This document shows, piece after piece, positions 48,901 through 60,900 of a stretch of DNA of 64,000 bases; the stretch's first letter is position 1; every line of letters begins with the position of its first letter. This DNA comes from Tenebrio molitor (taxonomy: Eukaryota; Arthropoda; Insecta; Coleoptera; Tenebrionidae). Both the position numbers and the translations under genes were made by a program. Where the stretch lies: the NCBI RefSeq assembly GCF_963966145.1, contig NC_091050.1, positions 14,694,001 to 14,758,000 of the forward strand. Direction: 5' to 3'. The notes under the pieces were generated by a model. That model was not told the origin of the DNA and made no database searches. It saw only the letters and a program-made list of their open reading frames with translations.

Positions 48901-51900
48901 ATTTGTTACGTGGGGCAGAGCTTGACAGACATTTTGTGTTTTGACATTTTGACATTTGAAAAAAAAATGTTTACGCACACAGCGTAGGGAGATTAATTGA
49001 GTAGTTTTTGTTTTTCTTTGTTTAATGAAGCTTTCCCGGCGCCTCCACCATTTTCTTTAGGGTGATTTTTCCATATTTTTTCTCCTCGCGAGCTAAATAG
49101 TAGGAGTTGTAAGGAGTCGCGTACGCCGCTGTCGACTCCGGGCCGGAGTTTTGTTTACCTCGGTCGTCGGCCGGCCGCCCCCAGGACGTATGTTATGTTT
49201 CATTCATAGATTTGTGCGCGCGGAACGAGGGTGTAGAGGGGATGTTTCTCTCGATTCCGGACGGCAACATGTTGCTCCTCTCCGGAGTTATAATAACTGC
49301 ACACGGAGGAGTGTGTGCGCGCCGCCACACCGGACGATGCCTCTTCCGGTCTTCGACGTTTTTACAGTTTGTTGACCGTCCAATTTCGCCGGTTTCCGGT
49401 GGCGAAGGGAAAAAAATCGTTTCCAGGACGCCGCCCCCGCCCCGAGCGACCGTCAACCAGCGGGAGAAGGGACTGTTGCGTACTTGACTGAACTTTGACC
49501 TTTAGTCCGGAACGTTTCTTGCGGAGGAGGACGTCGTTCCGGGGAGGAGGTCGCCGGAAAAACCGGAGGAAAAATGATTGAAGACCTTTCAGCGCTTTGT
49601 GTGCATTCGGACTCGACAACGCTATTGACTTTCCAACTGAAATATGAAACTGAAAGATGGAGAGTTCGCCTGAAACGGTTTGATTGATATGGAATCTCGC
49701 GCTCCGGTGGAGGGCGCGCTGTAGTGTCAAGTTTAACCGGACTCGACCCAGAAACTTCACATACAATCCAGAAAACATTTTCCTTGCAGCTCTGCCACAG
49801 AACTTAAAAACAGTCTTAAAGTCGGATGAAAAAATTATTATTCGATTTTTTTAAACGATATGCAAATACGGGACAGCCGTGTATCAAGGCAAATAAATTT
49901 CACGTCAACAAATGCATCACTGGAGTGTATAAAGCCATCCTGGCGCAGATATGAGATTTTATTGAGGATTATCGGAAGTCATGAAAGGTTACTTCATATT
50001 TCAGCCTTAACCCGATTTCAGATAAACGGACATGTGACATTATGGACCATATCGGGGTTATGTGTATGTTTAATAACCCAAACGAAACGACGCAATATAT
50101 ATAAAACCATTAGAGCCGACTCCGATTGATGGAAATTGAATATTATATTGATTTCGCTCCCACGACGAACATTTTGTTATCTACAAGTTGAAAGGGTTTT
50201 AACCCTTTCGACGAATCGGGGCGATGATATTGTTCTTATCAATATTTGGTCGATTGAATCTTCCGAAGTGTTACGTTCCGCAGGAGTTATATTTTTGCGG
50301 AGGTTAACGTCAACGGATAAATTGGTAAATTGATCGCGAAAAAAATTTTCCTAACTCAATTCCAGGCTTCCCGACGTGCTCTATTTTCAGAACAAAATCG
50401 CGAACTCTGATTCCGGTTGCGGATTGAATTTAAGTTCAAATTTGTCCGTTTTGAAGTAAGTATTTCTTTTTGTTTAAATAACAAAAATGAAAATTCCAAT
50501 TTTAAACTTCACCGTCGTTTCGCAACAACAATGCCGAATTGTGACTCCAATTTGTTCTTTGCAAGGCGAAAGGTCTGACAATGACACTGAATCGCTGTTT
50601 TTCGTTCTTTTAGAATTCTTGAACAATTCAATAATTAATTTATTAATTAATAATTTGGGACAAAATATCTTGACTGTGCAAGAATCTACAGAATGCGTAA
50701 ACATTTACTGTGAAATTGTACACAACAAACTGTTAATGAAAATCTAACAATAAATAAACAAAAAAAATACGAGTATATTGTCTTCTTCCACAACCCTTCA
50801 ATAATAAACTTCATAATTATTTCTTTCTTAGTTCTTCACCCCCTAAATTATACAGGGTGTCTCAGCTAAGACTTTCGGTTATTTGCCAACGGATTTTTGT
50901 GACATTTAAAATGCAGATATTTTAGACCATGAAGATTCAATTAGTAATAATAAAATTACCTCGAGTTAAAAAATGTAATTTTAACACATATTTCCTTTAT
51001 CGAAAATTATGCGCGATTATTATTAGATTGTTAAACATTAAAAAATAGGGGTCTACACAAACAATTAAGTAAATCACTTGTCTGATTCAACGAAAAGATT
51101 AGATTTTGTCGTTAAAAATTTAATGTAAAATTTGAAGGTATTTGAGCAGTTACCTTTTGAAACAATTGATGATTAATTGCCAAGCAACATTTTGTACAGC
51201 CTTTAAAGTCTGTCAAAATTGGGCGCGCTTTATTAGAAACGTCAAATCGCAAAAATTTATTGTAAATACTCTAAAAATATACTACAGCGGCAGAAATTTC
51301 AATATTGTTGAAAAAGTAAAAAAACTTTGGCTATGGAGAGTGTCGTAAGAACTTCAATGACACAGTTCGTTTTCTCGTGGAACACTATCCAAATGTAGGC
51401 TTTACAAAATGTAAGGTTAAGAGAGTCGTCAATTTATTTGAACACAGAGGAAGCGTACGTGAACTAAATTACCTTGCTAAAATATCCCGATCGTGTTTTA
51501 GTCCTTTATGGAAGAATGTTAAGCATCCAGTATAATAAATTACGTCCAAATGTTGTCTTTAACTTTGTAAGTGTTTGTAAGGTTAGCAAGATAAACGTCA
51601 AATATGTCACCTGCGCTTCTGCGAAAAGGGATGACCAAAATTCTGGAAAATTGCGCGTTTGCGCGTCTACGTTTTTGCATTTGCAGCCACGTTTAACACA
51701 GTGTTTTGCTTTTTTCTTGCAAACCAGACGTCTTTCAAAGACGAGTTTTTCCCTACAGCATTTTTTATTGACGATCAATTTTTGATGTAAATCTTAATTG
51801 ATTCAACATTTTAAAAAGGCATGTAAAAATTACGTTTTTAAGACTTGGGTGATTGCATTAATGGGATTTTATTCTTCACCGTCTAAAATATCTGCATTTT

Positions 51901-54900
51901 AAATTTCACAAAAATCCGCTGGAGAATAACTAAGTTATTAGGCTCGAAAGTCTTAGCTGAGACATCCTGTATAGATGAAGACAATTTTATGGTTTTTCGT
52001 TTGTTTTTTATAAACAATAACATTTATAACACCACCCTGTTTTTAGACAACAAAAATATACAAAAAAAAAAGAATAATGATTTTGCGATAAATAATACAC
52101 ACGGTAGAACTGAGATATTTCTTTTTTGTTCGACACTGTCAGAATTTGAGAACTTTCTCCTGTGTGAACGGATTTTGATAAATGTCAAAATGAAGCGTCA
52201 AGCTAATTTTAAAGATTTTAAGCAATTTGGAACGTAGTCGAACAAAAAAAATGTTGTATTCAACTCGTTCGTGTGTAAATTGGGCTCTTTATAGTACTCG
52301 TGGGCCTTTAAAACGCTCATTTCACTCGCATTTTAAACTGGCCCACTCATGCCAAAAAAAAGCCCAATTTACACACGAACTCGTTAAATAAACTACTAAA
52401 CTTCGTCCAGCGAGAGATTGGGAGATTTTAAATTTTATTAAATTGACCCAACACTACAAAATGTACTGGAATACATTAATTAGAGCATAATTTCAGGGCA
52501 AAAATGTTACTGCTTGAAGGATATACAGGCTGTTTCTGAAATACGTGTGTTAATTTTAACCAGTGAAAGAACTCGCTAATTTATGAAACTTTTCTCTATA
52601 ACATTTTGTAAAATTTGTAAAAGTATTCCAAGATTTTTTGCCCCACAATTTTTACCAAATTAACTAGTTTCTATTTTTTGTAACCATGAGAATCTAAATT
52701 TTGATTATTTTTTTTTCTATAACAATCGAACTTTTTAACAAAGCTCTGTTTCTATCACAACATAGGCGGGTATACACTTTGATGGTTAATTTATTCCAAA
52801 TTTTAAATCAATTTGTATTGCTTTTTCGTAAAAATGTTATAGAGAAAAGTTCCATGATTTGGTGCGTTCTTCCATTGGTTAAAATTAACACACGTATTTC
52901 AGAAACACCTGTATTTCAAATTTTACGTGCGCTAGGTACAGTCACGACCACGGAATTTGTCATTCGTTATCATTCAACTGAGATGAGCTGTAAACCAGGT
53001 TTTATATATTTCTAACCTCACATTGGATTTTTGACATCGATGATACTGATGGCATTTTGATTTTTATTGTGCGTGACAGAATTTCTGTCACAAAAATTTT
53101 GAATGTCACTCATAATGACAATAAAGCTTAGGCTACACAAGTTTTTTCGAATTGACAGTAAAATAACTGATGAAATTTCGTGGCCGTAACTGTACTACTT
53201 TCCCTACGTAGAATTTAGTGATTTTTATGTCAACCAATCTCTCGCTGGACAAACTATGTATATTATATATTAAGCCACACTTTTCAAGAGAGAATGTCTT
53301 CGTGTTTTCGGAAAACAAATGTATCACTTGGAGTTGTATCAAGGTGCGACAAGGTTTACAAAACAAATTCAGTACATATGCTATAGAAGATAAAAAAAGT
53401 TACCAAAAAAAAAAAAGTTTTTTGGGTTACAAATTTTAGATCTCGAGGTCGGGGAGAGCGAGGGAGCCCCAGCGGCCTCGGCGAGGCAGGGCCCCCTCGG
53501 AGGTGCGTGTCGGGCAAATGACCCACTTGTCCGGCAGCGCCACTGCAGACTAAGGCGCGCCCGCGAGGTGAGGCTAGGCGTATTGATTGCGGCGTTCAGT
53601 CGGCGACGGCGTCCGGCGTCGCTAACTGCGCGTCTCCGCCGCACTCCGGCTCGTGTGGGGGCTCGTTGCGGACCTCCGTTCAGTGCGTGTCGATTTTGGC
53701 GCGAAACCAGAAGCTCTGCCCACGCCGCGATGGCCCTCACCTAGTGCCAAATCCGATCGATCTCTTTCGTCCGCACGCATACGTCGAGGACACGTGGGGA
53801 TGGACTGCTGCAATTACATGCAGTACAGACACCACCAGCCCTACTACGGGTCGCACTGCTACGACCCTCTGCCCGCGTACCATGGAGACTTCTACGGTCA
53901 GCAGGCGTACCAGGAGTACTACGGCAACCCCCCCTATTACCCGCAACAATGGCCCTGTGCCGCTTCCTTCCCAGGTACCACCGCGGTTATTGTTGTTGTT
54001 TTTTCGTCGCCCGCCTGCATACGGTGTTCGCTTCCGACCTTGCTGTCGATCGATCTCGAATCTAATTAATTATCTCGGTGATGAGTGGCCGCTCTTCACC
54101 GGGTCCCTGCCGGAGCGATAAAATTTTTACAATCTTTGTTAATAAGCCAGTTGTTGCTCGACCGGCGACCGTCGATGCTTCCGAGGCTTCCTGGTGAGTG
54201 GCTGCTTCATAACGAATCGACTCCTTCATTTTTCGAGCGCTCTCTCACCACGACGTCTCATCAAATATTCTCGAGCACCCGGAAATCTTCCTGCGGATTT
54301 CTTCCCGCTCCCACGCAGGAATTCCGCTTCGAGGAGAACGTATACGAGGTGGCTCATGCATTTTTACGCAACACGAATACCTGAACGAGCGCGTTACGCC
54401 ACTACCGCCCCACGTCACAGCTCGCTTGTTTTTTATAAACGTCCCCGACGCAAACATTTTCAAATTTTATCAAAACGACAAATCCACATCAATCCAACAC
54501 ACTTTCGATTTTCTCGTCGAAAAATATTTTTAGGTTATGACCAAATAATTATTTTATCTTTGGGTGTGGATAACGACAACGAATAAATTTCTAAAGCGGT
54601 ATTACAGCATGAAGATTTTTCAAAAATTGCATTTTTTAATTATTTTTTACTAAATTCGCTTAAACACCTGGAAATTTTATTTTGGCATACCTAGGTTTGA
54701 TGGTGAGGGTATTTTCGTTTAGAAATAAAAAAAAAAACCCGAAAAACTTTAATTTGTTAATTTTCAAAATTCTATTGATTTTTGAATTATGTATATTTTT
54801 GTTTTTGGATTTTTGTAAAAACATTAATAAAGTTGTACACCAAAAACCGGCAGTAAAAAGTTTTCTGGCTAAAAAAAATCTCTGGATGGATAAAATACCC

Positions 54901-57900
54901 CGTCCTAGACTAGAATACCTCTTTAAATGATAGCTCTTTTGCATATATAGGTGGTCTAAAAAAGAGTAGAGCCGATTTTAAGAGGAATTTCGTGGAAGAA
55001 GTGTGGATGAGCGTGTGATAATAAGCAAGTTGTCAAACATTTTTGATGGGAAAGATAAAAATCTGCGAAAAATTAATAAAAATGAAAAGCGGGTAATTTT
55101 CATTTCTCCGCGTTGTTATCTTATCTTGCGGGCAATCAAAAAGAATCGCGGTTTGCATTGGCGGTGCGGCGGTCGTAAAGCAGCCCCCGTCGGGGTCGAG
55201 GCAACCCTCATAAATATTCCACGGCGAGTTAATAAGATGAGCAGCGTCGGGTTAATAGAGACAACGTAATATACACATCGATCAATCATTTAGTCCGATC
55301 GAGCATTAAGTGGCGCGAAAGTAGAATTGAAATCTGTCGGCGCGGATCGCGGTGCTTCCCCTAATTATTTTATTGGTTCGCTTAACGATGAGGTAGGACG
55401 GTTTATGGGAAGGAGCCTTTATCGGCGGCAATTATTACTCTTCTGGTTGGTCGGTTAGTTCATTAAAATAGAGTAGCGTGAAGCTTAATTAATACGGCGA
55501 ACGTCGCGGAACTTTTCAAAGGGCACGAAGGAGAGAAACGTTTCGGTCATGTGTCGAAAGTCGAATCGTAGTTTTTTTGTGCGAAGTTGATCGATCTGGG
55601 CCGCCCTCCACGCCCTTGCCGCGCTCCCCCAGGGCCAGAACTGTTGCTCGACTGAATTTTTCTGTGCATATTTCAGATTACGTGTACAACCCGAAGGAGG
55701 CGAGGATACGGAAAGCTATGCGCGATGCAACGCGGGAACGTTCGATCGGGACTTCCCCCATGCTGCCGAGGCCGAATGCGCGGAGAGCGTCCTCACACGG
55801 CTGGGTACCGTCGCCGCACGACGACCTCATGATGGTACGTTCCCTCCCCCTGTTCCCCGAAAGGGCTCTTGTGCGTTTTCGACGGACCCTCAACACATCG
55901 ATCGCCGGGGTGGGCCCCATCCGGAGTCTTTCTTCTCCTCATAAATAAATCCGGGCATGGTGCGTTCCTCAGCAATCGATAGGCCCTCAGGACGGGCCCT
56001 CGCAGCGACGAAGGAGCGTCGCCCGACCCTTTTTCGCAAATCCTGCGATCGCTCCCTCACTTCGGAACCCGTCCGAAATTGTTCGAAAAACGAACAAGAA
56101 ACGTCACGAACCCAAAACGAAATTGGAGAAAAAATAAAAAATTAACAAGTCGTTAAAAGAGCCGTTATTTTTAATGTGCGGGTTAGTTGATAGCGGCCGC
56201 TTTACGCCGAGACGGATCGTCGCCGCCCCCGGCGCGCGCCCGCGAAAGTTTGACTTGTGTGCGAAGGGAGGCGGCGAAACGTGCGCCCGTGGCCGTCGTG
56301 CAGGGGCGGCTCGGTCGAATCGATACGGGCCCGGGACGAGGAGGACCATCGCCCCAAAAATCGTCCGGTGAATTATGGATGGTGTGCGGGCTCCGGTTTA
56401 CCTTTTGGTTATTGATCGCGGCAAAGATATGCGGCGATAACGGCGCCGCTAGGAATAATCACCGCGACACTATTGTTATTTATATTTAGATGTAAACAGG
56501 TCGGCCCAATTTCCACGATTATGGCGCAAGTTAATTGTTAACCCGGTTCGATAGGGGCGGCGGCGGGGTCGATCGGGCCACCCCTTTCCGATCACCTGTT
56601 TGAGCGCGGCCGGGCGAGCTCCGCAGGCCATGTGGGCGGCCCACCCCCGGCCCGAAACCGCACGTTCTCGAACGCAAAATTTGTCGTTTTCGAAAATGCG
56701 AGGATGCGAAAGGGTGCGAGATTTTTTTTTGTTTTTTTTTTTTCGAACGGGGATTTTTCGCTGTCGCTGTCGGTTTTTCCCGTTCCGGCGACCGTGCGAC
56801 GCTTTGCCATGGCAACGGAGATCGTCGACGCCTACCGGTTGCCAGGCGACCCACGAGAGCGTCGCGGCGCCGATTGCGTAACCGGCGTCGATATACAGCC
56901 GGGCGCGAAATGCTCGATAGCGAGCGTGGCGCGCGACGTCGACGGGGGCTATTTGCATTGTGCTCTCGCCCCCTCGGCACACACACCCCCACACCCACAC
57001 ACAGAGAAACGTGCGGGGCGCAAAAAAGCCGGCGGTCCGGATTAAGTCTTCACCCCCGGCCGTCCCCGATCGATAATTGCCTTGACACCGCGCCAGGAAT
57101 ATCGACGAGGATCCGACGCTTTCCCTCTGTCACTAACGGTGTCACCGGGTCATGCGAGAGATCAACTTATGGCCGGTTATGCTCCGCGAATTTTCCGCTT
57201 TTCCATTCACGACGTTTCTGCGAATTAAACGAGCGCTGGGGTAGGTCAGCGACGGGGGAAGTTTGTACGGGAATTGGAAATGTTTCGGTTTCGAAGTCGC
57301 TTTGACGGAAAGTTTTCGTCGACGGATCGGATTATTATGAATGGGGAGGGTGGGCTCGGGGTGGATAATTGCCTCGTTCCGCACATCCCTATTCTACAAG
57401 TTATTGCACGTCACTGTCGCCGTGTTAATTAACACTGGCCAAGGATGGGAATTAATTGTGTCGCATCAGATGTACGTAGAGTACATGCATCAGCTGAAAA
57501 AAAATATATTGCGATACCCAGAGAATTGAATATTTGAATTTCATTTCATAGAGAAGCAAAAATGATTCCATATCTCGGTAACTAATGTTGGGGAGAGAAA
57601 TCCAATTTTGTTTGTGAACTCGTGATAGGAAGGGATGAAGGTGAGATACTATCGGAAAAAAATCGATTATTGTTCGAAGACAGCTTTCGGAGTCGACCTT
57701 CAAGAGGGAATAAGTTGACAATGTCTTGGGATGTATGGTATGGTAAAGGTTTACATAAACGGTCTTTTCGAGGACCGTTTCCTGAAGACTAAGAGATACG
57801 TGGTAGAAATTACATTCGATGTTACATTATAGATAATTGTAACATGCTTGGAAAAATATTCCGCAAAATAAAATAAGTTAAGAGGAAAACAAGAAAATAT

Positions 57901-60900
57901 TGTGGCATGTGGCGAGGGCATCCATCTTGAAATAAGATCGTGTAACTCTTTTGTTTCTTTGAGTTCTTTAAGAAAATTTAGTCTCGTCTATTTCAAGTCA
58001 GGTTGCGGCACAATTTCAGCGACAGACAGTGTATGTAGTATGTGGTTGGTACAATTGTGGTGCGCAAGTGATTCTCTGTCGACTGTCAACTCTTCTATTG
58101 ATTATTTTCAAAAATTCAAACGCTGTTTACTGTGTCTCAAACATTATTTCTACAACAGCGTCCTACTCTATTAATAAATTATTCCAATGCTTTATTAAAA
58201 AAAAAAGAAACTACCACCCGGACCTGATTGTACAGGATGATTCAAGTTTTACCGCCCGCACGATTAACCCTATTAAAAAATTTGTAAAAATTACGAAACT
58301 TTAGGGTTATATTCCCTTGATATAAGGCTTCAAACGTGTGCAATCAATTTTCCAGTATCACTTCATTCAGAGCCATAAAATTTAAAAAATTGATTTTGAC
58401 CAAAATTTAAAAAAAAAACCGTGCACGCTCATAATTCACAATTAATTCAAAGAACATATTTATGAAATTCGCATCAAAAGAAAATGATTAGTTTTTGAAT
58501 TATTCCAATTTTAATATTAACACCGAAAAATGATCAAGATTTACAACTGCAGTGTCATAAATAAATACTTCATTGTTGGGAAACATCTGTTGAGAACTTT
58601 TCCAGTAATTCTTTAGTCCCTTTAAGGTACCATAAATAACCCATGTCAACCTCTATTGTGGAAGTGACCGCCCAATTTAATAATAAATCATAGCTAAATT
58701 TTGCACTTTAATATCGGATTCCATTTATTTCAAAAACCGGTAATGCTTTCATGATTTCAATGACATCAAATTTTTACTAAATGTTTGAAAGGACTCTCAG
58801 TGAAAAATTATGTAAATTAATCTAGCGGTTATTAAAACGAAATATTTACTCGTTTCATTAAAAAATTTGAAATTTTTACAGAATGTTCTATAGTGTTACA
58901 CAATCATTCCTGAATTTTTTGAGAATTTTAAATCGATTAGAAGTGTGTGTTTTCGCTCGGGGATAAAACTTGAATTACCCTGTATTTCTCCATTTGTTCT
59001 AGCTTCTATTTTTGCTAACCCTTTGACAGTTCCTTTCAACTTCTTCAACTTAAATACAGTTGCGATCATTTCCTCTCATCATTATGGGACGATCAATTTT
59101 GACCAATTTGTCTTCTTTTGACCTGAACCGTCTCATCTACAGTCGCTTATACCAAATTTACCAAATCATACTTCAAAACTCAATAATTTTGGTTTCTTTG
59201 GTGTTTAATAAATTTCCCGAGTCACACTTTTAGACAGAAAAAAATTAGTGGATCGTCATTCTCTTTAGCCTGCCGAAATAAATTTATCACCTCGAATTCC
59301 CCAAGGTGCGACTCTTGGACCTCTATTGTTCTTTGCTTTTAAACGACATGCGTATTGATTTGAAAACAATAAAAACGATTTAGCTAGAAGATCAACAGAA
59401 ATTGTTGCCAGACTTGTGTAATATTCAAAAATGTTGTTTACATAACTATATTTGGGTATTTCTCTTCACATTTCAAAGTGCAGCCTAGTTTCTTATTCTG
59501 CCAAACAAAATATTCTATTTACCCAACAAGATTCCATTACAACGATTCCGACTACGTCACAGATCTGAGCGTCAGCTCAATTAAAAATGATCTCTTGACA
59601 ATTTTCAAGTTCCACTATCTACAATTACACTCATTGAAAGATTTCTACAATGGAACTTTTCTTTTGAACGCTCCAAACTATAGTTTGTGAGAGTTTTCTG
59701 GATACAATAAGTATACGCTCTATTGCAGCTGGAAAAATACAAAGACAACAACAAATGTTTTTATATGCACATTGCATAGTCTCTTGCATCCTGTTAATAA
59801 TGACTAACATGTTTTGGTCCTGGTTCCTTCACAAACTTACTGTCTACTTCAATAAATGGGTTTGTTTGTAAATGTCTGTAATAATAATAAAAAATATATT
59901 AGAAGAATATAAACACGTCGGATACGCAACAGTTGGAATGGAAACGGCGCGGGCGAATTAGCCCGCTCCGGGCCCCACGTCGGGCGCCATAATATTGATG
60001 TACCCAATTTTTTGTCGATGTGCACTGTGAATTGGTGTTGCAGTCGCCCTTGGCCAGCATGCAGCCGCCGTCCGTGTGTGACTTTCCTTTATCGTCGTCG
60101 ACCGGTGGAGGCGGCCAGTTCATGGGCACCATGAACGCCTACAACAAACTGGAAGCAGCGCCGCCCCCAATGCCGCCGCCGACCAGTTCGGTGCACACGA
60201 ACTACATGCAGGTGCGACACACTGTATTGATTGATTAGAGAGAATAGGTGTTAGACCGTCGGGGCCGCCGCCGTCGATTTCCCGCATGCAAAAACGGAAA
60301 AGTACGCGCTCTCTCCGGACACGAAAATTAATTTATCGATTGGTCAAAACAAACAATGCGTGGCGGGCGAAATTTCCGAACAGGAGTTGTGGCGCGATAA
60401 GAAACCGACCCCGGTGACTGTGCACTGCGGCCGCCGCAACAGGTGGTCGAAATATGTTTAATTGGAAACGCGGCGGCGGATTTATGACGTTAACGTGCAG
60501 GGTGTTCCGTTGCAGTCGAACCCGCTGGCCCAGCTGCAGCAGCACGCCGAGATGTGGCCCGACTACCAGACCATGCGCCCCAGGTCATCAGGTGAGACGC
60601 CCTCAGGTGAGAGGCGAATAAAGGGAATGTAAATAAAAAATGACGCAGGCAACCACTTCATGATGGGGGAGGTCCCGTCGTACGGGCAGGGCCCCGAGCT
60701 GGGCGCCCCGCTCATGATGGAGAAGCAGCCGACGCCGGCGACGTCCCCGCCCACCGACGACCAGGAACCCGAGAAGGACCAGAGCCAGGAGCACTTCATG
60801 CCCGTTTTCGAGCAAACGGACGACGCCAAACTGAAACAGGTGAGCATCGAGCGCACGGACGCAACCGTTGCGTGCACGCGACACGCCGGTTATCGTTGTT

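Larger units (their letters stand above)
43451..55676. other. Long first intron of the HMG-box gene (long form)
   Basis: About 12.2 kb that contains a decayed LINE with nested insertions (44390-46830), sideroflexin on the opposite strand, a mariner-like element, two MITE/foldback elements and the alternative first exon at 53800. GC-rich non-coding stretches at 46980-47640 and 49150-49600 flank sideroflexin. Nothing else was recognised. Confidence 0.5.
55835..60043. other. Intron between the common exon and the proline-rich exons of the HMG-box gene
   Basis: The first 1.4 kb is strongly GC-rich and non-coding, with an RFX/X-box-like TTTGCCATGGCAAC at 56803. The second half holds LINE copy B and a MITE. 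Confidence 0.5.

Noticed and set aside
56632..57045. GC-rich open frame with an ATG at 56809
   Set aside because: Composition-driven; no domain, no splice context and several overlapping frames of similar length on both strands.
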